A DNA stretch of 64,000 nucleotides from Sphaerisporangium aureirubrum (GCF_042658925.1 NZ_JBHSRF010000044.1:1-64000); one strand, 5' to 3'; positions 33,307 through 42,210 are shown, numbered from the stretch's first letter. Numbers and translations are program-made. Notes: a model not told the origin generated them from the sequence alone.

Positions 33307-33879
33307 CTAGGCCAGCAGGGTGCCGAAGGCGACGGTGAAGAAGGTGTCGAAGGCCTCGGAGGAGCGGTCGGCGCGGGCGCGGAGCAGCGTGCCCTCCCAG
33401 GCGCTGAGCAGGAAGGCGGCGACCTGCTCCGGGTCCAGGCCCGACGGGAGCGCCCCTGCCTGCCGGGCCTCGGCCAGCGTGGCGGCGATCGCGGCGGACC
33501 ACCGGGCGAAGGCGTCGTGGACGGCGCCGCGGACGGGGCCGCTGTGGTCGGCGACCTCGGCGCCGAAGTTGCCGAACATGCAGCCGCGGGTGTACCCGCG
33601 CCGGACCGTCTCGTCGCGGAGGAGCTCGAAGTGGGCGCGCAGGCGGGGGAGCGGGGCGACGCTCCGGTCGGCCAGGTCCCCCAGGCGCACGTTGGCGCCG
33701 TAGCGCTCCAGGGCCACGACGGCCAGGGACTCCTTGCTGTCGAAGTGGTTGTAGAAGGAGCCCTTCGGGACCCCGGCGGCGACGGTGATGTCCTTCACGC
33801 CGGCCGCGTTGTAGCCCCGCGTGTGGAACTGCTCCAGCGCCGCCTCGACGATCTCTTCGCGCATGCTCACCCTGGCCAT
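33307..33879 (-). CDS. TetR-family transcriptional repressor
   Basis: 190 residues. The N-terminal HTH is clear (REEIVEAALEQFHTRGYN, GVKDITVAAGVPKGSFYNHF then SKESLAVVALERY), and the C-terminal part resembles the LmrA/YxaF group. The ATG at 33879 is chosen; ATG 33864 with AGGG upstream is possible. It is divergent from the metallo-beta-lactamase-fold gene at 34038, its most likely target. The ligand is unknown. Confidence 0.9.
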   Translation of the reverse strand: MARVSMREEIVEAALEQFHTRGYNAAGVKDITVAAGVPKGSFYNHFDSKESLAVVALERYGANVRLGDLADRSVAPLPRLRAHFELLRDETVRRGYTRGCMFGNFGAEVADHSGPVRGAVHDAFARWSAAIAATLAEARQAGALPSGLDPEQVAAFLLSAWEGTLLRARADRSSEAFDTFFTVAFGTLLA

Positions 33880-34037
33880 GCGGATGAATATGGCCGGTCG
33901 TCTTGAATTCGGCAAATCGGCCGCGGAACCCGCGCGGTGCCGCCGGTGCGCCGGGGATGTGAGGGTTGGCCAGGTGGAGGGCCGGATCGTACGGCATCAT
34001 CGCGGGGCAGGGACGACGGCCTAGTGAGGTGAGGACG

Positions 34038-34979
34038 ATGGGCACGGAGATCGACACGTCGCCGGGAGCGGCGGAGCTGCGGGAGATCGTGGCGGGGGTG
34101 TACGCGTGGGTGCAGCCCGACGGGTCGTGGTGGATCAACAACGCGGGGGCCGTCGCCGGGGACGACGGGGTCGTGCTGGTGGACACCTGCGCCACCGAGC
34201 GGCGCACCCGGCTGTTCCTGGACGCGGTGGCCACGGCCACCGGCGGCGCCACGCTGAGGATGGCGGTCAACACCCACCAGCACGGCGACCACACCTACGG
34301 CAACAGCCTGCTGCCCGCGCGCACGGTGCTCATCGCGCACGAGGCCACCCGGGCGGCGCAGCTGGCGGACACCGTCATCGACGGCTGCCCGCCGTTCTGG
34401 GCGCCGGTGCCGGACTGGGGGGCGGTGACGCGCCGGGTGGCCGACGTGGTGCTGCGCACCGACCTGACCCTGCACGCCGGCGGGCGGCGCGTCGACCTGG
34501 TGCACCCCGGCTTCGCGGCCCACACCGCCGGTGACGTCGTGGCGTGGCTGCCCGAGGAGCAGGTGCTGTTCACCGGGGATCTGCTGTTCCACGGGCTGAC
34601 GCCGCTGGTGTTCATGGGATCGGTCGAGGGCGCGCTCCGCTCACTGGACTGGCTCGCCACCTTCGGGGCGGCGCACGTCGTCCCCGGCCACGGGGCGCCG
34701 GCCGGAGGCGACGCGCTGCCCGGCGTGCTGGCCGAGCACGAGCGCTACTACCGTTTCGTCACGGAGACGGCGCGGGAGGGCCTGCGCGACGGCATCGGCC
34801 CGCTGGACGCCGCCCGGCGCGCCGACCTCGGGGAGTTCGCGGCCTGGGCCGACGCCGAGCGCCTGGTCCTCAACCTGCACCGCGCCTACGCCGACGCCGG
34901 GGACGGCGAGCTCGACATGCTTGCCGCGTTCTCCGACACCCTCACCTGGCGCGGCGGCCCGATGCCGACGTCCGTCTGA
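34038..34979 (+). CDS. Metallo-beta-lactamase-fold hydrolase
   Basis: 313 residues. The zinc motif THQHGDHTYGN is present, followed by HPGFAAHTAGDVVAWLP, LFTGDLLF and the His in VVPGHGAP, giving the full MBL metal-ligand set. The C-terminal helices are unassigned. The ATG at 34038 follows GAGGTGAGGACG. The family includes hydrolases of lactones, thioesters and phosphodiesters; the substrate is not apparent. Probably controlled by the divergent TetR repressor. Confidence 0.9.
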   Translation: MGTEIDTSPGAAELREIVAGVYAWVQPDGSWWINNAGAVAGDDGVVLVDTCATERRTRLFLDAVATATGGATLRMAVNTHQHGDHTYGNSLLPARTVLIAHEATRAAQLADTVIDGCPPFWAPVPDWGAVTRRVADVVLRTDLTLHAGGRRVDLVHPGFAAHTAGDVVAWLPEEQVLFTGDLLFHGLTPLVFMGSVEGALRSLDWLATFGAAHVVPGHGAPAGGDALPGVLAEHERYYRFVTETAREGLRDGIGPLDAARRADLGEFAAWADAERLVLNLHRAYADAGDGELDMLAAFSDTLTWRGGPMPTSV

Positions 34980-35018
34980 CCAAGAGAGCGGGGCCGGGCG
35001 GAGGCGTCCTTGGGTGGG

Positions 35019-35063
35019 TTGACCTCTTGGCTGCTCACCGCCTATTGTGAACCACATGGTTCA
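35019..35063 (+). promoter_or_regulatory. Promoter with operator over the start codon of the ArsR gene
   Basis: TTGACC (35019-35024), 18-nt spacer, TATTGT (35043-35048). Seven nt downstream of the -10 is the ATG at 35056, which has no RBS, so a leaderless mRNA is predicted. A dyad with perfect 7-bp arms, TGAACCA-CA-TGGTTCA (35048-35063), spans the -10 end, start site and start codon, as expected for autorepression by the ArsR product. Confidence 0.7.
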
Positions 35064-35388
35064 GTCTTTGCTCGATCGTACGTTCGCCGCCCTGTCCGAT
35101 CCGACGCGGCGGGAGATCCTCGTGCGGCTCGGCGGCGGGCCGGCCTCCGTCAGCGAGCTGGCCGAGCCGTTCGGCATGACCCTGACCGGCCTCAAGAAGC
35201 ACATCCAGGTGCTGGAGGAGGCCAGCCTGGTCACCACCGAGAAGGTCGGGCGGGTGCGCACGTGCCGCCTCGGCCCCGGCCACCTGGAGGACGCCGTGCA
35301 GTGGATCGACACCTATCGCCGCCAGTGGGAGCGCAGGCTCGACGGCCTGGAGGCCTACCTGGACCGCAAGAAGGGAAACAGGCAGTGA
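35056..35388 (+). CDS. ArsR-family HTH regulator
   Basis: 110 residues, the usual size. The winged helix is visible as FAALSDPTRREILVRLGGG, SVSELAEPFGMTLTGLKKHI and EEASLVTTEKVGRVRTCRL. No Cys metal site is present, so it belongs to the non-metal ArsR group commonly paired with SRPBCC proteins. The ATG at 35056 is predicted to be the first base of a leaderless message; GTG 35047 lies within the -10. It overlaps the next gene by 4 bp (GTGA, 35385-35388). Confidence 0.93.
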   Translation: MVQSLLDRTFAALSDPTRREILVRLGGGPASVSELAEPFGMTLTGLKKHIQVLEEASLVTTEKVGRVRTCRLGPGHLEDAVQWIDTYRRQWERRLDGLEAYLDRKKGNRQ

Positions 35389-35849
35389 GTCACGACCTGA
35401 GCGTGGAGCGCGTGTTCAACCATTCCCCCGAGGACGTCTTCGACGCCTTCACCGACGCCGAGGCCCAGAAGATCTGGTTCACCCTCGGCCCGGACGGCCT
35501 CGACGGGAGCTTCGTCGAGGCCGAGTGCGACCCGCGGGTGGGCGGGGAATGGATCCTCGCCTGGGGCGACCGCGACGCGCCGTTCCGCGAGCGCAACGTC
35601 TTCCAGATCGTCGACCGGCCGCGCAGGCTGGTGCTCAGCTCCACCGGGTGGAGCCCCGACGGCGACCGGATGGACACCACGGTCGAGGTGCTCTTCGAGG
35701 ACCTCGACGGCAAGACCCGCATGATCGTCAACCAGAGCGGCTTCCGCACCGCCGAGGAGAGCGAGTTCTTCGCGCAGTCCGCCTGGAGCGGCGCCTTCGA
35801 CCGCATCGAGCTCTACCTGGACCTCCCAGAGGAGGCACGCGCCCACTGA
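35385..35849 (+). CDS. SRPBCC (AHSA1-like) protein
   Basis: 154 residues of the START/SRPBCC fold (SVERVFNHSPEDVFDAFTDA, IWFTLGPDG, DPRVGGEWILAWGD, then WSGAFDRIELYL). It begins with GTG inside the stop codon of the ArsR gene, so the pair is translationally coupled. ArsR/AHSA1 pairs are common in actinobacteria, and the SRPBCC partner probably binds a small hydrophobic ligand. The specific role is unknown. Confidence 0.92.
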   Translation: MSHDLSVERVFNHSPEDVFDAFTDAEAQKIWFTLGPDGLDGSFVEAECDPRVGGEWILAWGDRDAPFRERNVFQIVDRPRRLVLSSTGWSPDGDRMDTTVEVLFEDLDGKTRMIVNQSGFRTAEESEFFAQSAWSGAFDRIELYLDLPEEARAH

Positions 35850-35863
35850 CCCCGGGCGCGCGC

Positions 35864-37753
35864 TCAGCCGGGCTCGGCGCGCGGGCCGAGGTCCCACAGG
35901 CGCAGGCGTTCGTCGTTGCCCCCGGCGAGCAGCACGGTGCGGTCGCCGGACCGGCCGAGGGCCAGGCGGACGTACGCCGGGCCGGTGTCGATGGGGCCGC
36001 CGAGCTGTACGGACCGGGTCAGGTCCCAGACCCGCACGGTGCCGTCCCCCGCCATGGTCACGGCGATCGGCCGGTCGCCGACCTTCCCGGCCAGGATCTG
36101 CAGGGCGCCCTTGCGGAGGCCCGTCAGCGGGGGCGCGACCTCCTTGCCGGTGCGCGCATCCCAGATGTGCACCGACGTCCCCCGCCCCGAAAGGATCACC
36201 GGGGCGCAGCGCAGGCGCGCGGCGGTGAAGGCGGTGCTGTCGGAGGCGACGCGCCGCACTCTGCGCAGGAGCCGTCCGGTGGACAGGTCCGACACCCGGG
36301 TCGTACGTCCCACCACCACCAGCGCGGGCCGTCCGTCGAGGTCGGTCATGAGGTACCGGCCGGGCTGGCGCTCGTTCAGCTTCACCGGGACGCCGATCTC
36401 GGCGCGGGTGGCCAGATCCACCACCCGGGTCCGGCCGCCCGCCTCGCCCAGCAGCAGCATGCGGTCGCCGGACGTCACCACCTGGGCCGTCTCGGCCGCC
36501 GGGATCGGCGCGCCGATCTGGGCGTGGGAGTCCAGGTCCCAGATCCGCAGCTCGCCGCCGCGGGTGACGACGACGGGCCGGCCGCCGAGGCGTCCCGTGG
36601 TGACCAGGTGGATCGGGCCGGTGGGGTCGGTCATCGGCGCGCCGTCGCGGCGGCGTGAGTTCAGGTCCCAGACGACGGCCCGGCCGTCGTAGCCGCCGGT
36701 GACCGCGAGGGGCGTGCCGTTCCGGTCGGTGGTGTCGATCGCGTCGATCCAGTCGGTGTGGCCGGCCGGTTCGGTCTCGGCCACCAGCTTGGCGGTGTCC
36801 AGGTCCCACAGCCGCAGGACGTTGTCGCCGCCGCCGGTCAGCGCGTAGGAATGCCCGTCCACGTTCCCGGTGGCCAGCGACATCCTGCGGAAGGTGCTTC
36901 GTCCGACGTCCCGCTTCGGCAGGTCGCCCGGCATCGTCGCGACCGGGCGGCGGGTGACCGGGTCCCACAGGGTGAGCGCGCCCGCGGTGGACGGGTCGGC
37001 GTCCTCCTCGGCGGGGTCGTGGCCGAGGGTGAGGAGCGCGACCCCGCGCCTCGTCAGGACCTTGCGCACCGTCGCGAAGTCACCGCCGATGCCCTCGGCC
37101 ATGGCTCCCGTGCGCAGGTCGAAGAAGCGCAGCGGGTCCGGGCCGGGCTCGTTCTCGTCCCCGCCGTCGTCGTTGACCACCGCGGTGGGCCGCCCGCGGA
37201 CGTTCAGCACGACCACCCCGTTGACGCCGTTGTCCTCACCGAGGTAGATCCGCGGCCGCACCCGGCGGCCGGTGCGTACATCGGTCAGCACGATCTCGTC
37301 CCCGGCGGTCACCCGCACCGGGCCGCCGTACAGCTTGGCGACGGGGTCGAAGTTCTCACGGATGGAGAGCTCGGCCCCCTGGAAGATCATCGTCTTGAGC
37401 TCGGCGGGGGAGTTGTGCACGACGATCGGCTTCCCCAGCGGCGCGAGCGTGGGCAGGGACCAGACCCGTATCGTCCCCTCCTGCCCCACGCTGACGGCCA
37501 CCGCCCGCTGGTCGAGCCATCCGATCGCCACCGCCGTGACGTTCGTATGCCCGTCCCCCACGTTCCGCCCCGCCCCGAACGCCGCCGGCGGCGGCGTGCC
37601 CGGCCGTTCCTCGCAGAGCCGCGGCACCGGCGGCGGCTGAGCAACCGAGCGACCAGGCGAGAGCAACACGAACAGGCACCCCACGACAAGCAACAGCCTG
37701 ACCGACCCCAAACGCAAAACGTCCAAGCCCAAAACGTTAGCGCCCCACCCCAC
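35864..37753 (-). CDS. Secreted or lipid-anchored WD40 beta-propeller protein
   Basis: About 629 residues. A hydrophobic N-terminal segment (LLLVVGCLFVLLSPG) suggests export. The rest is WD40/WD-like repeats, with typical ends such as IRVWSLPTL, LRLWDLDTA, AVVWDLNSR, LRIWDLDSH, VHIWDAR, VRVWDLTR and LRLWDLG, so one or two seven-bladed propellers. The start is uncertain: GTG 37753 has no RBS and TTG codons just inside are possible. The repeats resemble those of the kinase-WD40 protein at 44.8 kb but lack a kinase domain. Confidence 0.82.
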   Translation of the reverse strand: MGWGANVLGLDVLRLGSVRLLLVVGCLFVLLSPGRSVAQPPPVPRLCEERPGTPPPAAFGAGRNVGDGHTNVTAVAIGWLDQRAVAVSVGQEGTIRVWSLPTLAPLGKPIVVHNSPAELKTMIFQGAELSIRENFDPVAKLYGGPVRVTAGDEIVLTDVRTGRRVRPRIYLGEDNGVNGVVVLNVRGRPTAVVNDDGGDENEPGPDPLRFFDLRTGAMAEGIGGDFATVRKVLTRRGVALLTLGHDPAEEDADPSTAGALTLWDPVTRRPVATMPGDLPKRDVGRSTFRRMSLATGNVDGHSYALTGGGDNVLRLWDLDTAKLVAETEPAGHTDWIDAIDTTDRNGTPLAVTGGYDGRAVVWDLNSRRRDGAPMTDPTGPIHLVTTGRLGGRPVVVTRGGELRIWDLDSHAQIGAPIPAAETAQVVTSGDRMLLLGEAGGRTRVVDLATRAEIGVPVKLNERQPGRYLMTDLDGRPALVVVGRTTRVSDLSTGRLLRRVRRVASDSTAFTAARLRCAPVILSGRGTSVHIWDARTGKEVAPPLTGLRKGALQILAGKVGDRPIAVTMAGDGTVRVWDLTRSVQLGGPIDTGPAYVRLALGRSGDRTVLLAGGNDERLRLWDLGPRAEPG

Positions 37754-37774
37754 ACACCCGACAGATCCCGCTCA

Positions 37775-38005
37775 CCCACCCGCCATCTGACGGTCAGCGC
37801 CCCTGACCGTCGTCTGGTGGTCGGCGTTCCTGACCGTCGTCTGGTGGTCGGCGTTCCTGACCGTCGTCTGGCGGTCGGCGTTCCTGACCGTCGTCTGGTG
37901 GTCGGCGACTCTTATCGTCGTCTGGCGGTCGGCGTTCCTGACCGTCGTCTGGTGGTCGGCGACCCTTACCGCCATCTGGCGGTCAGCGATCCTCACCGTC
38001 ATGGG
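37775..38005. repeat. 27-bp minisatellite
   Basis: Seven full units of 27 bp (37802-37990; pattern CCTGACCGTCGTCTGGTGG then TCGGCGTT) plus partial units on both sides. The last partial unit encodes the final residues of the GNAT protein, and the first lies just upstream of the WD40 gene. The unit length is a multiple of 3, so a 9-residue repeat is open on the minus strand, but there is no start signal or RBS to support a gene. Confidence 0.9.
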
Positions 38006-38537
38006 GTGGCTGGTGGATCAAGCCGTGGAGGTGCATGTCGTGCCAGCCGTCGGCGTGCCGCAGGGAACTGCGCAGAAGACCCTCGGTGGCGAAGCCGCTG
38101 CGGACGGCCACCCGGCAGGACGCGGGGTTGGCCGTCGAGTGACGCAGTTCCAGCCGGTGCAGCCCCAGGTCGTCGAAGGCCCACCGGGCCAACTCGGTGA
38201 CGGCACGCACCGCGACCCCCCGTCCCCGGGCGGCCGGCAGCACCCAGTACGCGACCTCCCCCAGCCCGAGCCCCAGCTCGACGGTCCGCAACGCCACCCG
38301 CCCGAGCACCTCCCGCCCCGCGGTGACCGCCCACGACGCCCCGCTCTCCAACTGCCACCGCACCTGCCACGTGGTGATCAGCCGAGCCGCCTGCTCCTCA
38401 CTGATCTCCCCCTCCAAATTCCACAATTGGATCGCCGGATCCATGAACGCCACCCGCAGCACCCCGACATCCCCCACCGCCCAAGGCCGCAACACCAGCT
38501 CTCCGGCCCTCAACTCAGGCTGTGAAAAATCCCGCAT
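37983..38537 (-). CDS. GNAT-family N-acetyltransferase (RimJ/RimL-like)
   Basis: 184 residues. RimJ/RimL-like acetyltransferase features include LVLRPWAVGDVGVLRVAF, GEVAYWVLPAARGRGVAVRA (the acetyl-CoA-binding RGxG region, here RGRGVA), ELARWAFDDLGLHRLELRH and NPASCRVAVRSGFATEG. ATG 38537 is chosen; no strong RBS is present. The C-terminal codons lie in the 27-bp minisatellite, so the tail may vary between strains. The substrate is unknown. Confidence 0.88.
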   Translation of the reverse strand: MRDFSQPELRAGELVLRPWAVGDVGVLRVAFMDPAIQLWNLEGEISEEQAARLITTWQVRWQLESGASWAVTAGREVLGRVALRTVELGLGLGEVAYWVLPAARGRGVAVRAVTELARWAFDDLGLHRLELRHSTANPASCRVAVRSGFATEGLLRSSLRHADGWHDMHLHGLIHQPPHDGEDR

Positions 38538-38786
38538 GGCCCCAGCAGCAACAATCGGCGGAATAGCGGTATACACCCCCCAAGTATCCCGCCCACCCCA
38601 CCCCCACCAGTCCACCCCACCCACCAATCTGGACAGAACCCCCCAATCGAGCTCCTCACTGATCGGACCCACAGATCGGACCCCACCGATCCGGGTCTCA
38701 CCGATCCGCCTCACTGATCCGGCCCCCAGCGATCCGGGCCCACCCGCGCCCCCTGCTCCCCGTCGTCCCCTTTGGCTGGAGTGAAC

Positions 38787-39076
38787 CGGCGCCGCGACGG
38801 CGGGACGTTGTACGGCGAAGTCGGCGCCGTCGTACGGTGGGCAACCCCCGCCGTGTGTGCGGCATCGGTGAAATGGTCCTTGCGGAGGGCGCGCTTCGCG
38901 CGGAAAGCGCAAGGGCTGTTCTCCTGCGGGGGACACCCCCGCACCCCCGATCCTGCCGGGCTCATGGCGTTCCGCCGCGATGCGTTCCGTTGGACCGGTG
39001 TCCCGCCGTATGGCGGCGCCGTGTTCGCCGTACCTCGTCCCGCCGCTTCGGCGCCGGTAGGACGGACTCCGACGAA
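38787..39076 (-). repeat. R-M-R hairpin element (copy 2)
   Basis: Reading the minus strand, an R unit (hairpin arms 39033-39026 and 39015-39008), an M segment (38965-38866) and an inverted R unit (arms 38835-38828 and 38817-38810) occur in the same order as at 14.03-14.33 kb. M is 93% identical to copy 1 over 100 bp and has the same perfect hairpin (38926-38942). Three copies of an 18-bp GAGGCGACGGGACGCTGG unit follow at 39093-39147. Confidence 0.85.
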
Positions 39077-39147
39077 GCGATGGGGCTCTGGTGAGGCGAC
39101 GGGACGCTGGCGAGGCGACGGGACGCTGGTGAGGCGACGGGACGCTG

Positions 39148-39420
39148 GCGTCGCCGTACGACGACGGCGTTCCCGTCTCCCAAATCCACGCCCCATCACA
39201 TACCAGGAGTGTTGAGACAAATACTGGAACCCGCCCGATGTCACGGCGTCACCGTTGTAGCGACGTCAACAGACGTCAGGAGATCAACGACGTCGAACCC
39301 TTCTCCGGCTGAGGCGGATGGACCCACCCGTCGTCGATTCCCACCGTGTCGACCACAGCCCACCCGGTTCTCGGCGTATTCATCAACGCACGTCGACGCC
39401 CCCCGCGGGGGGCTACTCCC
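39148..39420. other. Intergenic sequence between the hairpin element and the 20-bp minisatellite
   Basis: No gene is supported. Three GACGTC palindromes cluster at 39262-39267, 39272-39277 and 39289-39294. The rest is unremarkable. Confidence 0.4.
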
Positions 39421-39428
39421 CAGCGGGG

Positions 39429-39855
39429 GTCCGTGTCCTCACCGGTCGGGTCCGCGTTCTCACCGGTCGGGTGCGTGTCCTTACCGGTGGAGCGTGTCCT
39501 CACCGGTCAAGTCCGTGTCCTTACCGCTCGGGTCCGTGTCGTCACCGGTCAGACCGTCCGTGTTCTCACCGGTCGGGGCGTGTTCTCACCGGTCGGGGCG
39601 TGTTCTCACCGGTCGGGGCGTGTTCTCACTGCTCGGGTCCGTGTCGTCACCGGTCAGACCGTCCGTGTTCTCACTGGTCGGGGCGTGTTCTCACCGGTCG
39701 GGGCGTGTTCTCACTGGTCGGGTCCGTGTCCCTTACCGCTCGGGTCCGTGCCTCACCGGTCGGGAGTGTGTCCTCACCGGTTGGGTCCGTGTCCTCACCG
39801 GTTGGGTCTGTGTCCCTTACCGCTCAGGTCCGTGTCGTCACCGGTCAAGGCCGCA
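39429..39855. repeat. 20-26-bp minisatellite with ACCGGT core
   Basis: About twenty degenerate units of 20-26 bp built on GTGTTCTCACCGGTCGGG. A higher-order block repeats at a distance of 105 bp (GTCACCGGTCAGACC at 39541 and 39646). All three plus-strand frames stay open across most of it, which reflects composition and is not evidence of coding. It ends about 150 bp before the TIMP-like gene. Confidence 0.88.
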
Positions 39856-40005
39856 CGCGGGTCGCCGGTCAGGGCCGTCCGGCCACGACCGGCGGCCCGC
39901 GTGTGGCATGGCGAATCCGGCTCGGCCGGAGTCCCACCACCCCGTGGGGGACATGTTCCGTGTCTTGGGCTCGAACCACTTGGGGGCGTGATACGTGATG
40001 GAGGC

Positions 40006-40788
40006 ATGAGGTTGCGTGCTGTCACGTTGGTGTTGATCGTTGTTGCTGCTCTGGTGGGGCTGCCGGGGGCGGCGTGTGCGTGTTCCTGTGTTCAGTTGAA
40101 GCCTAAGGATCAGGTGCGGGGGGCGGCTGCGGTCTTCACGGGGACGGTGGTGGGGGCTCGGGAGGTCGAGGGGGGGCCTGCGGGGACGACGCCGCCGATC
40201 GTTTACACGTTCAGGGTCGATCAGGTCTACAAGGGGAAGGCGCGGCCGGAGTTCCAGGTCGCCACCAACCGTGACAGCGCGGCTTGTGGGTTCGGGTTCG
40301 AGAGTGGGACGCGGTATCTGGTGTTCGCCGCGTCGGGGCCTTCGGGACTGCTCGCGGTGGATCCGGGGGTGCCGCTGACCACCTCCTTGTGCGCGGGCAA
40401 CCAGCAGGTCCGGCCGGGGACGGCGAGGCTGCGGGCGGCGGACGGCGTCCCGGAGGCGCTGCCGGCCGATCTGCTCACAGCCCTCGGCACCGCGGAGAGG
40501 CCGCCGGGGGAGCCGGCGCCGCCGAGTTCCCCGGTGCCGGGGGAGCCGTCCGCGAGCCCGCCTCCGCCGGCGCCGGCCGAGCCGTCCGCGAGCCCCCCGC
40601 CGTCGGGGCCGGCGGAGCCGGTTCCGAGTGCGCCGCCGAGCCCGGCGGCGCCGTCCATCTCGCCGTCCCCGGTCTCCGGCAGCGGCCCGGCGCCGGTGTG
40701 GGTCTTCCCGGCCGTGGCGGTCGCGGCCATCGTCCTCGCCTCGGGCGGGTGGTGGCTGGCCCGCCGCCGCACCGGGCCCAGGTCCTGA
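40006..40788 (+). CDS. Membrane-anchored NTR/TIMP-like secreted protein
   Basis: 260 residues. A signal peptide (RLRAVTLVLIVVAALVGLPG...) is followed at once by CACSCVQLKPKDQV, the Cys-x-Cys start of the tissue-inhibitor-of-metalloproteinase-like (NTR) fold, then FTGTVVGAR, VYTFRVDQVYKGKA, CGFGFESGTRYLVFA and LTTSLCAGN. A Pro/Ser/Ala/Glu-rich stalk (about 160-225) leads to a C-terminal transmembrane helix and basic tail (ARRRTGPRS). This suggests a surface-exposed domain held on the membrane. The ATG has GGAGG only 1 nt away. The function is unknown. Confidence 0.85.
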   Translation: MRLRAVTLVLIVVAALVGLPGAACACSCVQLKPKDQVRGAAAVFTGTVVGAREVEGGPAGTTPPIVYTFRVDQVYKGKARPEFQVATNRDSAACGFGFESGTRYLVFAASGPSGLLAVDPGVPLTTSLCAGNQQVRPGTARLRAADGVPEALPADLLTALGTAERPPGEPAPPSSPVPGEPSASPPPPAPAEPSASPPPSGPAEPVPSAPPSPAAPSISPSPVSGSGPAPVWVFPAVAVAAIVLASGGWWLARRRTGPRS

Positions 40789-40803
40789 GGCGGTCGCGGG
40801 CCC

Positions 40804-42210
40804 TTACTGGTGCCAGAGTGCCGTCACGCTCCCGGTGAGCCGGGGGCGGGGGCCGGGGGACGGGTCGATGTGGATGGCGGAGCGGGGAGCGGCGGTGACG
40901 CCGGACTTCATGTGGTAGTCGATCTTGGTGGTGAGCAGGCGGGGCAGGGTGCGCCGGGCGATCAGGGCGAGGGTGGTGCGGGTCTGGGCCTCGGCGAAGG
41001 CGGCGCCCAGGCAGCGGCGGGCGCCGACACCGAAGGGGAAGTACTCGTACGGGGACGGCGAGGCGCCGTCCAGCCAGCGGGACGGGCGGAAGGCGTAGGG
41101 GTCGGGGAAGACGACGGGGTCGTGGTGGGCGACCACCGCGGCGGTGAACAGCAGGGAGCCGCGGGGGACCGGGTCCGAGCCGTTCACCGTGACGCCGGCC
41201 GTCACCCGGCGCGGCAGCCCGAGCGGGACGGCGGGCAGCACCCGCTGCGACTCCTTGACGACGGCGTCGAGCACGACGGGATCGGCGAGGTCCAGTTCCC
41301 CGGCGGCCTCGGAAGCGAGCATGGTGAGCAGGGCCCAGGTCATCGTCATCGCCGTCGTCTCGAAACCGGCCGCGAAGAATCCGTGCAGCTCACCCGCCAC
41401 TTCCTCGGTGGTCAGCCGGTCGCCGTCCTCGTCGGTGGCGTGGCAGACGATCGACAGGGCGTCCGGGCCCGGCGGCTCGCCGCGCCGCCGCTCGATCAGG
41501 CGGGCGAGGTGGGCGTAGGCGTCCGCCACGGTGCCCACCCACCGGCCGTACGGGGTCCACGGCCGCTCCCAGGGCAGCAGGATCACCAGCGGGTGATTGA
41601 CCCCGTCGCTCACCCGGAGAATGTCGCCGGCGACGTCGAGATGCCGCTCGGGATCGGTTATCCCGAGCAGGCACCGTAACATGTTCACCTTGGAGATCCA
41701 CAGGAATTCCGCGACCATGTCGAACGGCTCGCCCCGCGTCCCGGAATCGGCGAACCGTGATCGCAGGAACGTCTCCGCGAACACCTTCTGATAATGCTCC
41801 ATCGCTGTTTTGTGCACCACCGGCATCAGCAGTCGCCTGCGCCTGCGGTGCTCGTCGCCGTTGGCGGTGATGACCGCCTGGAACATCCCCGAGTACGGCC
41901 GCCCCTCCGGGATGTTGAAAACGCCTTCCCCCGCGCGGTGGAAGGTGACGTTGTCGGTGCAGACCTGCCGCACCGAGGGTTCCCCCAGCGCCACCACGAT
42001 CGAGGCGTTGCCGGAGGTCACCGGCACGATCGGCTGCGCGTGGTACGGCGCCATCGCCCGCATGGCGTAGAAGGCGCTCCTGGTCAGGAACCGCAGGTTG
42101 TTCACCACGGGAAGTCCCCGGGGGCCGTCGGCGCGCATTCGCAGCGACGTGTCGAACATTTTGGTGATGGGAGCCGGTGATTCCGTGGTCTCGGTAAGGG
42201 GATCGTTCAC
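40804..42210 (-). CDS. Cytochrome P450
   Basis: 468 residues with the full P450 set: I-helix AAGFETTAMTMTW, K-helix KESQR (ExxR), and the haem-binding loop FPFGVGARRCLG with the Cys ligand. The GTG at 42210 follows GAGGCGGGGAATT. No ferredoxin or ferredoxin reductase gene is adjacent. The length and ExxR/haem style fit a general bacterial class I P450; the substrate is unknown. It is divergent from the glycosyltransferase operon across about 280 bp. Confidence 0.94.
   Translation of the reverse strand: MNDPLTETTESPAPITKMFDTSLRMRADGPRGLPVVNNLRFLTRSAFYAMRAMAPYHAQPIVPVTSGNASIVVALGEPSVRQVCTDNVTFHRAGEGVFNIPEGRPYSGMFQAVITANGDEHRRRRRLLMPVVHKTAMEHYQKVFAETFLRSRFADSGTRGEPFDMVAEFLWISKVNMLRCLLGITDPERHLDVAGDILRVSDGVNHPLVILLPWERPWTPYGRWVGTVADAYAHLARLIERRRGEPPGPDALSIVCHATDEDGDRLTTEEVAGELHGFFAAGFETTAMTMTWALLTMLASEAAGELDLADPVVLDAVVKESQRVLPAVPLGLPRRVTAGVTVNGSDPVPRGSLLFTAAVVAHHDPVVFPDPYAFRPSRWLDGASPSPYEYFPFGVGARRCLGAAFAEAQTRTTLALIARRTLPRLLTTKIDYHMKSGVTAAPRSAIHIDPSPGPRPRLTGSVTALWHQ

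Noticed and set aside
39429..39855. CRISPR array
   Set aside because: Units are directly adjacent and degenerate, with no unique spacers and no cas genes.
39209..40005. Plus-strand frames of Ser/Val/Pro or Arg/Val repeats upstream of the TIMP-like gene
   Set aside because: All three frames are open over a minisatellite and no start signal is present; the signal peptide and RBS place the gene start at 40006.
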